DNA of 64,000 nt from Actinocorallia sp. API 0066 (GCF_020991275.1 NZ_JAJLQY010000012.1:124001-188000); one strand, 5' to 3'. Shown: positions 34,456 through 43,525, counted from the first letter of the stretch. Numbers and translations are program-made. Notes: a model not told the origin generated them from the sequence alone.

Positions 34456-37257
34456 TCAGGGAGACGATCTGTGCCGCTCCTGGCGGAGGCCGAGGAGGTT
34501 GTCGTAGTGGACGGTGTGGTCGCCGATCTGGGCGGTGCCGTTCCGGAGTTCGAGGGCGGGGGAGTGGCGGAGCCATGGGTGGTCGAGCCAGGCGGTCAAC
34601 GGCTTCAGGTGGGTTTCTGCGGCCTTGGCGAGTCGGGCCGGTAGCCGGATCGTTCCGCCGAGGACGTCGTCCAGAAGGTCGTGCGGGACCTCGCCGGTAG
34701 CGCTGATATGTCGGCCGTTCCAGGCGCGGTAGCCGCGGTCGTCGACGTGCACGATGACGGCCTCAACACCCTTCTCGCCGTCACGGACGACGGCCTGCAC
34801 CGCGTCCGCGGAACCAGGACGCGAGCCCCAGTGCAGCCCCTCCAGAGTGGGGCGCTCGTGCTCGTGCGGGCGGACCAGGAGATAGACCTCCGCCTCCTTG
34901 GTCCTGCTCTCCTGCTCACCGAGCCAGTCCGCGCGGGCGGCATCCTCTTCGGACTTCCATCCTGGCGGAACTATGTCGCCGTCTCCGTAGGCGGCAGACA
35001 CCAGGTCGGGGACGTCGCCGGGAACTCGAAGGCCCGTGTGGAGCGCCTTCTGGATGAGTGCGGCCGCGCGCAGGAGCGGATAGCGCCCGTAAACGGCCTT
35101 GCTCCCCGGATGCATCCACGGTGGCTGATCGGTGAGTTCGCCGCACCCGGTGACCACGACGACGGGTCGGCTGACCGGCTCCGGCCGGTGGACGTCCGCG
35201 TGCCGGTGCAGCCTCCCGACGCGCTGGAGGAGGAGGTCAACGGGGGCCAGGTCCGTCACCAGAAGGTCGGCGTCCACGTCGAACGACTGCTCCGCGATCT
35301 GGGTGGCGACGAGGATGAGCCGCGGGCGCGGTGCGGGAGACGGCCCCAGCCGGTTCAGGTACTCCGCTGCGCGGTCGGCCCGATGGGCGTCATGGAGTCG
35401 GCCGTGGAGCAGCCCGACCTCGGCCTCGCCGAAACGCTCGCGCAAGGCCAGGTACGTGTCCTGCGCCCGGTCGACGGTGTTGCGGATCACGAGGGCGCAG
35501 CCTCCCGCGGCGAGCCGCTCGGACAGGAGCTCGACGAGATCGGCGAACGAATCCGGCTCGTCGGTGCGCGACTCGGGCAGAAGCTCCACGCGGACGTCGA
35601 GATCCGGCCGCCACGACGGGCAGGCGTCCGTGAACATCCGTGCGACACCGTCGTCGGCCCACACGGCGGTGACCCGGGGATAGCCCGCCGGAACGGGAAG
35701 GTCGAAGGGCGGCGGGATCTCGCGGGACACCGCCCCGGCGAGGTACGCCTCCGTGAGGGCGGCGCGCTGGGCCGGGGCGAGCGTGGCCGACAGGAGCACG
35801 ACCGGCACGTTCGCCTGCCCGAGCCAACGCAGGCACTCGAGCAGGAACTGGGACATGTAGACGTCGGCGGCGTGCACCTCGTCGAGCACCACGACCTTGC
35901 CCATCAGTCCGGCCAGTCGGAGCATCACGTGCTTCGATCTTGTCGCGGCGATGAGCAACTGGTCGATGGTGCCGACGACGATCGACGCGAGCAACCCGCG
36001 CTTGGCACCGAAGAACCATTCGGCGGGCGCCTTGCGCTCCGGAACGCCGTGGCCGTGCGGGACGCCGTAACAGTCATCCTCGTCAACAAGTCCGTAGGGG
36101 TCGTCCGGGGACTCCCCGGCCGAGTCCAGGAGCTTCTTCCACTCCTTGTTGAACCGGCGCTTTCCATGCAGGAGCGCCACCTGCGTCTCGGAGCCGGGGC
36201 GAACCTTCGCCGCCCACTCGCGCACCTGGGAGAAGATCGGATCGCATGTCGCCTGCGTCGGCATTCCCACAAAGAGACCGTCGGCGCCGAACCTCGCGGC
36301 GAGCACCTCCGCGGCGGCCAACGCGCCCTTGGTCTTCCCCTCGCCCATGGGGCCCTCGAAGATGAGCAGGCCGGGCCGTCCCATCCGCGTCGCCGCGTTG
36401 ACGACCATCCGCTGAGACGCGCGCGGGCGGTTTCCGAATCGTTCTCGGAAGGCGTCAACGCCAGGTGTCCCCAGAGTTCCCCAGCCTCCGCGAAGCCCAA
36501 GTGCCTCCCACCCGTCGTGCGCCCTTTTCCGGGACGTCATGATGCCCACCGCGTCGAGGTCGTCGATCCCGACGAAGTGCCTTTCGTCGCTCGCGATCCA
36601 GTCGGCCATCACCATGAGCCCGCTCAGTTGCATCTGCTCTGCCCTGTTCGGAGTGGAGATCGGCTGTACCTCCGCCAGGCTTCGGTAGCCCAGTTCCCGG
36701 GTGAACGCCTCAAGAAGGGCACGCTGTGCGACGCGCCACTCGTCACCCTGACCGAACAGGTGACCCCGCGTCCGGGGACGCTCCTTCAACGTCGTCGACG
36801 ACGGAAAGAGCCCGTGATGGCCCGCCACGATGGGCCAGACCCATGCGACGTGTTCCCGATCCCATCCGGCCTCGGGAAGGATCTGACGCAGCAGGTGAGC
36901 CCCCGCCACGTCATGCCGGTACCGCTCGTGCCGAAACTCCCGCCAGCCGAGCCCCGCGTCACGCACCGCCTGCGCGGCCGAGTCATCGATTCGTTGAAAC
37001 GCGGGAGTCGCCTTCCCGCAGTCATGCACCCCGCACAGCCAGGCGAAGAATCTCCGCCCCTTCCCCGGCCCACCGGCGATAACGTCAAGCCGTTCCCGTG
37101 TCGAGGCCGCGAGGTACCGGTCCCACATGACCTCCGCCACCGCCGCCGTATCCAACAGATGACACAGCAGCAGATTGACCCGTCCCCCCGCCCTACCCGC
37201 CGACTTCCCGAACAACACCCCCAAGTACCGCCGCACAACCTCTCCCTCACTAGACAC
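34456..37257 (-). CDS. cas3: CRISPR-associated helicase/nuclease Cas3
   Basis: Encodes 933 aa. The N-terminal HD nuclease has VHDCGK with His78 and Asp79 and a later GHHGLFP; the SF2 helicase has Walker A GPMGEGKT (302-309), DEVH (459-462) and the motif VI segment QRVGRLHRH. It is recruited by Cascade and degrades the target DNA. GTG 37257 is used here; an alternative GTG at 37236 has GGGAGAGG next to it. The gene is separated from casA by 288 bp, as expected if cas3 is transcribed independently, and is divergent from array 4. Confidence 0.96.
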   Translation of the reverse strand: MSSEGEVVRRYLGVLFGKSAGRAGGRVNLLLCHLLDTAAVAEVMWDRYLAASTRERLDVIAGGPGKGRRFFAWLCGVHDCGKATPAFQRIDDSAAQAVRDAGLGWREFRHERYRHDVAGAHLLRQILPEAGWDREHVAWVWPIVAGHHGLFPSSTTLKERPRTRGHLFGQGDEWRVAQRALLEAFTRELGYRSLAEVQPISTPNRAEQMQLSGLMVMADWIASDERHFVGIDDLDAVGIMTSRKRAHDGWEALGLRGGWGTLGTPGVDAFRERFGNRPRASQRMVVNAATRMGRPGLLIFEGPMGEGKTKGALAAAEVLAARFGADGLFVGMPTQATCDPIFSQVREWAAKVRPGSETQVALLHGKRRFNKEWKKLLDSAGESPDDPYGLVDEDDCYGVPHGHGVPERKAPAEWFFGAKRGLLASIVVGTIDQLLIAATRSKHVMLRLAGLMGKVVVLDEVHAADVYMSQFLLECLRWLGQANVPVVLLSATLAPAQRAALTEAYLAGAVSREIPPPFDLPVPAGYPRVTAVWADDGVARMFTDACPSWRPDLDVRVELLPESRTDEPDSFADLVELLSERLAAGGCALVIRNTVDRAQDTYLALRERFGEAEVGLLHGRLHDAHRADRAAEYLNRLGPSPAPRPRLILVATQIAEQSFDVDADLLVTDLAPVDLLLQRVGRLHRHADVHRPEPVSRPVVVVTGCGELTDQPPWMHPGSKAVYGRYPLLRAAALIQKALHTGLRVPGDVPDLVSAAYGDGDIVPPGWKSEEDAARADWLGEQESRTKEAEVYLLVRPHEHERPTLEGLHWGSRPGSADAVQAVVRDGEKGVEAVIVHVDDRGYRAWNGRHISATGEVPHDLLDDVLGGTIRLPARLAKAAETHLKPLTAWLDHPWLRHSPALELRNGTAQIGDHTVHYDNLLGLRQERHRSSP

Positions 37258-37300
37258 CCCGCCACCCCCAACCTAGAACCCCCCACCCACAAACCCCCGC

Positions 37301-37351
37301 CCACCGAATAAAATCCCCCCACCACCCCAAAGAAACCCCACGTCAACAAGC
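37301..37351 (+). promoter_or_regulatory. CRISPR leader 4
   Basis: The 51-bp leader core again, with six to seven differences from leaders 1 and 2 (CCACC for CAACG, CACGTC for CAGGCC). TAAAAT at 37309-37314, CCCCAAAGAAACCCCA and the terminal CAACAAGC are kept. It lies in the 94-bp divergent gap between cas3 and array 4, so the same region must also carry the cas3 promoter. Confidence 0.8.
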
Positions 37352-38294
37352 CTAGCCCCCGCACCCGCGGGGATGCTCCCAGGCCGGGCAGGCCGCCTGG
37401 AACGTCCTACGGCTAGCCCCCGCACCCGCGGGGATGCTCCCCGGGACACCGGGCAGGACGCCGCGTACTGGCTCTAGCCCCCGCACCCGCGGGGATGCTC
37501 CGACCACCACGTCTACGAACTTGGCGTACGTGCTCTAGCCCCCGCACCCGCGGGGATGCCCCCGCCCAGGGCGTCATGGGCGACACTGCCCAGGCCTAGC
37601 CCCCGCACCCGCGGGGATGCTCCCCATCGCCACCTCCTAACCCCGATGCGCCACCGCTAGCCCCCGCACCCGCGGGGATGCTCCGTCCTGGTGCCCCGGC
37701 CGAGCCCAGCCGACGACCTAGCCCCCGCACCTGCGGGGATGCTCCGGAGACGAGTGATCGAGACAGACCGCATCGTTGCTAGCCCCCGCACCCGCGGGGA
37801 TGCTCCGGCGACCGGCATGTGGGGCAAGAAGGGCCCGCCCTAGCCCCCGCACCCGCGGGGATGCTCCCTTTGCATCTACGGTCGTAGCCGCGTCGTAGGC
37901 CTAGCCCCCGCACCCGCGGGGATGCTCCCTGGGTGGTCGCTCGCGTCCAGACGGCGGTGCGCTAGCCCCCGCACCCGCGGGGATGCTCCCTCAACGACCG
38001 GACCCGTCGCCTGCTGGGCCTCCTAGCCCCCGCACCCGCGGGGATGCTCCGATCCGAGTGAGCGCGGGCAGGGCGATGACGGCCTAGCCCCCGCACCCGC
38101 GGGGATGCTCCGCCCGCGACGTCCGGCCGGTTCGGGTCCAGAACCTAGCCCCCGCACCCGCGGGGATGTTCCGGGCGGCGAGGCCGGAATGGCGGCCGCC
38201 CAAGCCTAGCCCCCGCACCTGCGGGGATGCTCCCAACATGTCCCTCGCGGGGACCTCAACGTACGGCTCGACCCCGTAGCCGCGGGGATGCTCC
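37352..38294 (+). CRISPR. CRISPR array 4, type I-E, 16 repeats and 15 spacers
   Basis: Sixteen 28-bp repeats starting CTAGCC at a 61-bp period. Repeat 4 (37535) and 14 (38145) each have one change near the 3' end, repeats 7 and 15 have CACCTGC, and the last (38267) is degenerate and starts CTCGACC like array 2. All spacers are 33 bp and all differ. The degenerate right end confirms the leader at the left. The terminal repeat with array 2-type start hints that arrays 2 and 4 share ancestry. Confidence 0.97.
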
Positions 38295-38500
38295 GACTTG
38301 TGCTATCCAGGCTGTCTCTGCGGTTGCCCTGGCCTTGCATCTGTGGTGGCGGCGGAGAGGTTTGGGTGTATTGCGGTGTTGATCTGCGTTTGTCTGGTTG
38401 TGGCGGGGTTGGGCTGTGGTGGTGGGTTTCGGTGGTGGATCGGTGGTAAATGATCTAGAGCCATGTCCGTGTGGGATCATGGCTCTGGGCTGGGGTTTGG

Positions 38501-38571
38501 AGCGGATGACGGGAATCGAACCCGCGTAGCTAGTTTGGAAGACTAGGGCTCTACCATTGAGCTACATCCGC
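38501..38571 (-). tRNA. tRNA-Gly (anticodon TCC)
   Basis: A 71-nt cloverleaf read on the minus strand: acceptor GCGGATG pairs with CATCCGC, D-arm GCTC...GAGC, anticodon stem CTAGT/ACTAG around CTTCCAA, T-arm CGGG-TTCGATT-CCCG. The discriminator base is U, as usual for glycine tRNA. No CCA is encoded. Confidence 0.95.
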
Positions 38572-38834
38572 GTGGGCCTTTGGGGCCGAGGGATAGGGTA
38601 CAGGGTTTGGGTGGGTGGGTGGTACTTGGTTGGGGACAGGCGGACAGGGGGCTAGGGCTGGGGCTGGGGTGGTGGGGGATTGAGGGGTGAGAGTTGCGGG
38701 TGGGGGAGGGATTTGTGGGTTTGTTCTAAAAAAGGGGGTGGGGGCTTGGGGTTTGTGCGTGCGTTTTTGAGGGGGGTGCGTGTCACGATGTGGCTACTTT
38801 CTGGGCCCCTCCTGAACCACCCCCGGAGGAACGG

Positions 38835-39806
38835 ATGCAAGGCGTTGTGTTGGCGTGCGGGGCGCATGTCATCTATCTGATCGGGTTTTCGATCTTCAAG
38901 GCTACGGGCGGTGAGTTGCCTGCGTTGACGGCTCGGCGGCCGTTCCAGGCGGCGGGGATGCTGCTGCGGAGCCTGCCCTGGCTGGTTGGGTTGACGACGG
39001 TGTTGAGCGGGACGGTGGTGGCCGCGTTCGCGGTGAACACGGCGCCCGTCGCGGTGTTGCTGCCTACCTACCTGTGCGGGCTGACGTTGGTGATCATCGT
39101 CGGGGTCGCCGGGTTCGGCGAGCGGGTGACGGCGCGGGAGGGGCGGGTGCTGGCGCTGCTGTTCGGGTCGCTGGCGGTCGTGGCGGTGCCGGTGGCCGTC
39201 GGGTTCGACCCGGTGGCGTCGCGGGGCTCGTCGGCGCCGCCGAGCCCGGCGGCGTGGAGCTTCGCGGTGGCGGTGCTGCTGTCGATCCTGCTGCCGCTGT
39301 GGCTGTTCTGCATGCGCGACCGGAAGGTCGAGGGCAGGCACGCGCGGCGTATCACCGGCGTCGCCTACGGCATCGGGTCGGGTGTGCTGTTGGGGACGGC
39401 CGAGGTCATGGGTATCGGGATGATCCCGCACATCCCGAACGACCTGGCGGGCCTCATGAGGACGCCCTACCCGTACCTGTTCCTGCTGGCCGGCGCGCTC
39501 GGTCTCGGCCTCCTGCACATCGGCCTGCAGGAACGAAGGCTGATCATCGTGGTCGCGGTGATGAACGTCGTCGGCAAGGTCCACCTGATCGCGACGGCGG
39601 CCCTGCTGTTCGGCGAGCCGTGGCCCGCCGACCCGGTGTGGCTGGCGCTGCTCGTCGGCGGCATGTTCCTCGCGCTGTACGCGGTGCTGCTGCTGCCGCG
39701 CCACGAGGGGAGCCGTGCCGCGGCCCCGGCGCCGTCGCCGTGGCCGCGCGGCAACGACGTCAGCGCTCCGGGGCTGAGTTCCGCCGCAGTTTCAAGGCAG
39801 CGATGA
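38835..39806 (+). CDS. DMT/EamA-like multi-pass membrane protein
   Basis: Encodes 323 aa with about nine or ten hydrophobic helices in the layout of drug/metabolite-transporter-type proteins. The N-terminus MQGVVLACGAHVIYLIGFSIFKATG and several FGERVTAREGR-like loops between helices are visible. GGAGGA precedes ATG 38835; earlier in-frame codons are not credible. The substrate is unknown. Its last 47 bp overlap the 3' end of the antiporter gene on the opposite strand. Confidence 0.65.
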   Translation: MQGVVLACGAHVIYLIGFSIFKATGGELPALTARRPFQAAGMLLRSLPWLVGLTTVLSGTVVAAFAVNTAPVAVLLPTYLCGLTLVIIVGVAGFGERVTAREGRVLALLFGSLAVVAVPVAVGFDPVASRGSSAPPSPAAWSFAVAVLLSILLPLWLFCMRDRKVEGRHARRITGVAYGIGSGVLLGTAEVMGIGMIPHIPNDLAGLMRTPYPYLFLLAGALGLGLLHIGLQERRLIIVVAVMNVVGKVHLIATAALLFGEPWPADPVWLALLVGGMFLALYAVLLLPRHEGSRAAAPAPSPWPRGNDVSAPGLSSAAVSRQR

Positions 39807-40974
39807 GCTTCTCCTCCGGGTGGTCGGCCAGCGCCGAGATGGCCGACTGGAGGAGGCGCGCGGCGAGCGGCCCGAACGCGGCGAGGATCAGCACGTAGCC
39901 GGCGGCGAGCGGGCCGAGGTCGGGGTGCGCCCCGGCCGCGACGGCGAGGCCCGCGATGACGATGTTGAACTCGCCGCGCGGGACGATCGCGATGCCGGCC
40001 CTGGCGCGTCCGGCCTTGCCGATGCCGGCGCGCTTGGCGGCGTAGTGGCCGGTCACCAGTTTGGTGATGATGCTGATGACGGCGAGCGCGACGGCGACGC
40101 CGGCCATGGGCAGGATCGTCGCGGGGTCGGTGTTCAGGCCGAAGAAGACGAAGAACATCGCGGCGAACAGGTCGCGCAGCGGGGCGAGCAGCGCCATCGC
40201 CTCGTGCGCGATCTCGCCGGACAGCGCGATCCCGACGAGGAACGCGCCGACCGCCGCCGACACCTGGAGTTCCTGGGCGATGCCCGCGACGAGCAGGGTG
40301 AGGCCGAACACCTTGAGCAGCAGCACCTCGGGGTTGGGGCTGCGGACGAACGCCTCGATGACCCTGCCGAACTTCAACGAGACGAGCAGGACGACCGAGA
40401 CGGTCGCGAGCGCGATCGCCACGGTGACGGCGCCGGCCGCGAACGACACACCGGCGAGGATCGCGGTGAGGATCGGGAGGTAGAGGGCCATGGTGAGGTC
40501 CTCGAAGACCAGCAGCGAGAGCACGACGGGTGTCTCCCGGTTGCCGACCCAGCCGAGGTCGGAGAGCACCTTGGCGGTGATGCCCGAGGACGTCGCGTAG
40601 GTGACGCCCGCCATGGCGACGGCCGCGACGGGCCCCCAGCCGAGCAGCAGGGCGACGATCGCGCCGGGCGCCGCGTTGAGCACCAGGTCGACGATGCCGC
40701 CTCGGGCGTTGCCTTTGAGGCTCGTGACGAGCTCGTCCGCGTTGTATTCGAGGCCGAGTGTGAGCAGCAGGAGGATGACGCCGATCTCCGACGCCGTGTG
40801 GATGAACTCCTCGCTGGTGGAGAGCGGGACGATGCCTCCGTGGCCGAAGGCGAGCCCGGCCATGAGGTACAGGGGGATGGGGGAGATGCCCGCCCGCATG
40901 GCGAACGAGCCGATGACGCCGAGCCCGAGGATGATCCCGCCGAGCTCCAGGAAGATGATGCCGATCTCGTGCAC
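39760..40974 (-). CDS. K+/H+ (CPA2 family) antiporter, KhtU-like
   Basis: Encodes 404 aa with about 12 membrane segments. It has the CPA2 marks: LLLLTLGLEYNADEL, the SSGITAKVLSDLGW helix and the FFVFFGLNTDP block. The C-terminus after the last helix is short with no RCK domain, so regulation is supplied by the separate TrkA-C protein encoded just upstream (8-bp gap). GTG 40974 has AGGGAA upstream. It overlaps the convergent membrane-protein gene by 47 bp. Confidence 0.88.
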   Translation of the reverse strand: MHEIGIIFLELGGIILGLGVIGSFAMRAGISPIPLYLMAGLAFGHGGIVPLSTSEEFIHTASEIGVILLLLTLGLEYNADELVTSLKGNARGGIVDLVLNAAPGAIVALLLGWGPVAAVAMAGVTYATSSGITAKVLSDLGWVGNRETPVVLSLLVFEDLTMALYLPILTAILAGVSFAAGAVTVAIALATVSVVLLVSLKFGRVIEAFVRSPNPEVLLLKVFGLTLLVAGIAQELQVSAAVGAFLVGIALSGEIAHEAMALLAPLRDLFAAMFFVFFGLNTDPATILPMAGVAVALAVISIITKLVTGHYAAKRAGIGKAGRARAGIAIVPRGEFNIVIAGLAVAAGAHPDLGPLAAGYVLILAAFGPLAARLLQSAISALADHPEEKLIAALKLRRNSAPER

Positions 40975-40982
40975 GCCGTTCC

Positions 40983-41459
40983 CTATCCGCCGGCCAGGAT
41001 CTCGGCCGCGGCCTCGGTGGTCTCGGGGCTGCCGACGACGACGACGATGTCCTGTCCCGCGAGGACGAAGTCCGGCGGCGGGCTGGTGTGCACCTGTGAG
41101 CTGCGGATGACGGCGACGATGGACGCGCCCGTCAGGGTGCGGATCTGGGCCTCGCCCATGGGGCGGCCGTCCCAGTGCGGGGAGACCGGCGCCTTGATGC
41201 TGACGAGGCCCTCGACCTCGCGGTGCAGGGCGTTGAGCCGGGCGACGATCCGGGGCGCGCCGAGCAGTTCGACGAGCGCGTCGGCCTCCTCGTCGTTGAG
41301 CTTGACCGTCTCGCTGACGCGGTCGGGGTCCTCCGGGTCGTAGACGACGAGGTCCCGTCGCCCGGTCCGGTACGACACGATGCCGATCCTGCGTCCGGCC
41401 CGGGTGGTGAAATCGTGACGCAGCCCTATACCGGGCAGCGCCGTCTGCTCGACGTCCAC
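40983..41459 (-). CDS. TrkA-C (RCK C-lobe) regulatory subunit, KhtT-like
   Basis: Encodes 158 aa. The N-terminal part (LRHDFTTRAGRRIGIVSYRTGRRDLVVYDP) and the TrkA-C domain (PMGEAQIRTLTGASIVAVIRS then ILAGG) match KhtT of Bacillus, which controls the KhtU antiporter by pH and nucleotide. GTG 41459 has GGAGGGG upstream. Together with the next gene it forms a two-gene antiporter operon for K+ efflux and pH balance. Confidence 0.85.
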   Translation of the reverse strand: MDVEQTALPGIGLRHDFTTRAGRRIGIVSYRTGRRDLVVYDPEDPDRVSETVKLNDEEADALVELLGAPRIVARLNALHREVEGLVSIKAPVSPHWDGRPMGEAQIRTLTGASIVAVIRSSQVHTSPPPDFVLAGQDIVVVVGSPETTEAAAEILAGG

Positions 41460-41849
41460 TGGCGCCCCTCCTCGAATGCGGGTCTTTCCTCGGGATTCCG
41501 ACAACCTACGAAGGGTAGATTGGCGCAAGATCAGGCGCGGGACAAAGCCGCCCCCGCCTCGACCGTGCCGTCCTCCCGGGGTATTACGGAGCGTCCGCAA
41601 CCACCCTGCCGGAACCTCACCCCGGGACGTTCACATCCGCGTAACGCGCAGGTTAAGGCTTCCTCACGTTCTTCCGTCGCCACCGGCCGGGGGAGTTGAC
41701 ATCGCCCGGTCACCGTGTGTGCGGGACCGGTAATCGGGGTTTGACGTCGTGGCAACAGCCCGCTCGTGTGGCTTCCCTACCGTCCTGAGCTGTCACCGGA
41801 TCGCTCGATCCCCCCGACACCCCCCATCTAGACAGCAGGGAGGCGGAGC
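41460..41849. other. Divergent promoter region between khtT-like and narK
   Basis: About 390 bp without a gene. TTGACA at 41696-41701 is a -35-like match toward narK, but no good -10 lies at the standard spacing. GTAAC-n6-GTTAA at 41641-41656 partly resembles the GlnR box GTnAC-n6-GaAAC, which would suit nitrogen control of narK; the fit is weak. Confidence 0.4.
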
Positions 41850-43223
41850 ATGTCCGCTCTGACCGCGCCGAAGCCCGAGGCGACAGCTCGCGGGCGCTGG
41901 ATCGACCACTGGGCGCCCGACGACGAGGACTTCTGGAACGCGACGGGTAGGCGGGTCGCACGCCGTAACCTCGCCTGGTCGATCGTGGCCGAGCACCTCG
42001 GCTTCTGTGTGTGGCTCCTGTGGAGCATCGCCGTCATCAACCTCGACAAGGTCGGCATCGTGCTCGACGTCGGCCAGAAACTGTGGCTGACGACACTGCC
42101 GAACCTGGTGGGCGCGGCGCTGCGCATCCCCTACACGTTCGGCCCCGCCCGGTTCGGCGGCCGGAACTTCACGATCATCAGCGCGCTGCTGCTGCTGATC
42201 CCGTGCGCGCTGTTCGTCTACGCGATCAACAACCCGGACATCCCGTTCTGGTTCCTGCTGCTCATCGCGGCGACGACGGGTCTGGGCGGCGGCAACTTCG
42301 CCTCCTCGATGTCCAACATCACCCACTTCTACCCGACGAGCAAGCAGGGCCTCCCGCTCGGCCTGAACGCCGCGGGCGGCAACATCGGCGTGAGTGTCAC
42401 CCAGTTGACGATGCCGCCGCTGATCGTCGCGTTCGGCCTGGTCGCGGTCGGCTGGGTGTGGATGCCGCTGGTGCTGCTGGCGGCCGCGGGCGCCTACTTC
42501 TTCATGGACAACCTGCGCCACGCCGCCACGGCCTACACGATCCGGGAGATGGCGGAGATCTCGCGCAGGCCGCACACGATCATCATGTCGGTCCTGTACA
42601 TCGGCACCTTCGGCTCGTTCATCGGCTACTCGTTCTCCTTCGGTGTGCTCATCAAGAACCAGTTCCCGGAGATCAACGCGGCGCACTACATCTGGCTGGG
42701 CGCGCTGGTCGGCTCGGTGGCGCGTCCGCTCGGCGGACTGCTCGCCGACAGGCTCGGCGGCGCGAAGGTGACGTTCTGGAACTTCCTGGCGATGGGCATC
42801 GGCATCGTCGTCGTCTGGTTCGCGGTGGACGCCGGAAGCTGGGCGATGTTCCTGGGCGCGTTCCTCCTGGTCTTCGTCACCACCGGCCTGGGCAACGGCT
42901 CGACCTACAAGATGATCCCGGCGATCTTCAAGCACAAGGCGCTTGAGGGCGTGGACACCTCCGACGCCGACGCCGTCACCACCGCGCTCGGCCCGGCCCG
43001 CCGCGCCGCCGCCGCCGCGATCGGCATCTCCTCCGCCGTCGGCGCCTTCGGCGGGGTGCTCATCCAGCAGACCTTCCGGATCTCGCTGGAGGAGACCAAG
43101 AGCATCGCCGCCGCCCTGGTCATCCTGGCCGGCTTCTACGCGGTCTGCGTGGTGCTCACCTGGGCGTCCTACCTGCGCAAGACCGGACCCGGCAACGTGA
43201 GCCTCGCGGACGCCGGCGTGTGA
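41850..43223 (+). CDS. narK: Nitrate/nitrite transporter (MFS, NarK family)
   Basis: Encodes 457 aa with 12 predicted helices. It carries the two nitrate-signature regions of the NNP family: GLGGGNFASSMSNITHFYP with GLPLGLNAAGGNIGVS, and GLGNGSTYKMIPAIF. The transport mode (nitrate uptake with H+, or nitrate/nitrite exchange) cannot be told apart here. GGAGGCGGAGC precedes ATG 41850. No nitrate reductase genes are in the window. A terminator follows. Confidence 0.93.
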   Translation: MSALTAPKPEATARGRWIDHWAPDDEDFWNATGRRVARRNLAWSIVAEHLGFCVWLLWSIAVINLDKVGIVLDVGQKLWLTTLPNLVGAALRIPYTFGPARFGGRNFTIISALLLLIPCALFVYAINNPDIPFWFLLLIAATTGLGGGNFASSMSNITHFYPTSKQGLPLGLNAAGGNIGVSVTQLTMPPLIVAFGLVAVGWVWMPLVLLAAAGAYFFMDNLRHAATAYTIREMAEISRRPHTIIMSVLYIGTFGSFIGYSFSFGVLIKNQFPEINAAHYIWLGALVGSVARPLGGLLADRLGGAKVTFWNFLAMGIGIVVVWFAVDAGSWAMFLGAFLLVFVTTGLGNGSTYKMIPAIFKHKALEGVDTSDADAVTTALGPARRAAAAAIGISSAVGAFGGVLIQQTFRISLEETKSIAAALVILAGFYAVCVVLTWASYLRKTGPGNVSLADAGV

Positions 43224-43260
43224 CGTCCGGCGGCGCGGGGCGACGCGCGCGGCACGGACG

Positions 43261-43297
43261 AGGCCCCCGGGAACGCCGCACCCCGGGGGCCTTCCCC
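43261..43297 (+). terminator. Terminator of narK
   Basis: A perfect 11-bp stem (AGGCCCCCGGG and its complement) with a 10-nt loop, followed by TCCCC, 37 bp after the stop codon. Confidence 0.75.
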
Positions 43298-43375
43298 TGT
43301 CCGAAGACAAAGCCGGAGACAAACCGGAGGGAGATTACGCCCCAGGCGGGCTATGCTTCCTTCTGCTTCACACAG

Positions 43376-43449
43376 CGGGCTGTAGCGCAGTTTGGCAGCG
43401 CGGGGCATTTGGGGTGCTCAGGTCGCCGGTTCAAATCCGGCCAGCCCGA
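43376..43449 (+). tRNA. tRNA-Pro (anticodon TGG)
   Basis: A 74-nt cloverleaf: acceptor CGGGCTG pairs with CAGCCCG, anticodon stem GGGCA/TGCTC around TTTGGGG, and T-arm GCCGG-TTCAAAT-CCGGC. The discriminator base is A and no CCA is encoded. Confidence 0.95.
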
Positions 43450-43525
43450 CACGGTGTGCGGGGGCGGACGGGCGGGATGTCCGACGCCCCCGCCCTGGGC
43501 GTCACGTCCGGTGGCCCCGACCCCC

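Noticed and set aside
34681-37311. Open frame of 876 codons opposite cas3
   Set aside because: It is the antisense shadow of cas3; it has no domain, and cas3 shows complete HD and helicase motifs on the other strand.
38295-38500. Further repeats beyond array 4
   Set aside because: No repeat-like unit is found at the 61-bp period after 38294; the region holds no gene either.
41641-41656. GlnR box before narK
   Set aside because: Only one half-unit fits (GTAAC-n6-GTTAA) and the second a-b unit is missing, so I do not claim it as an operator.
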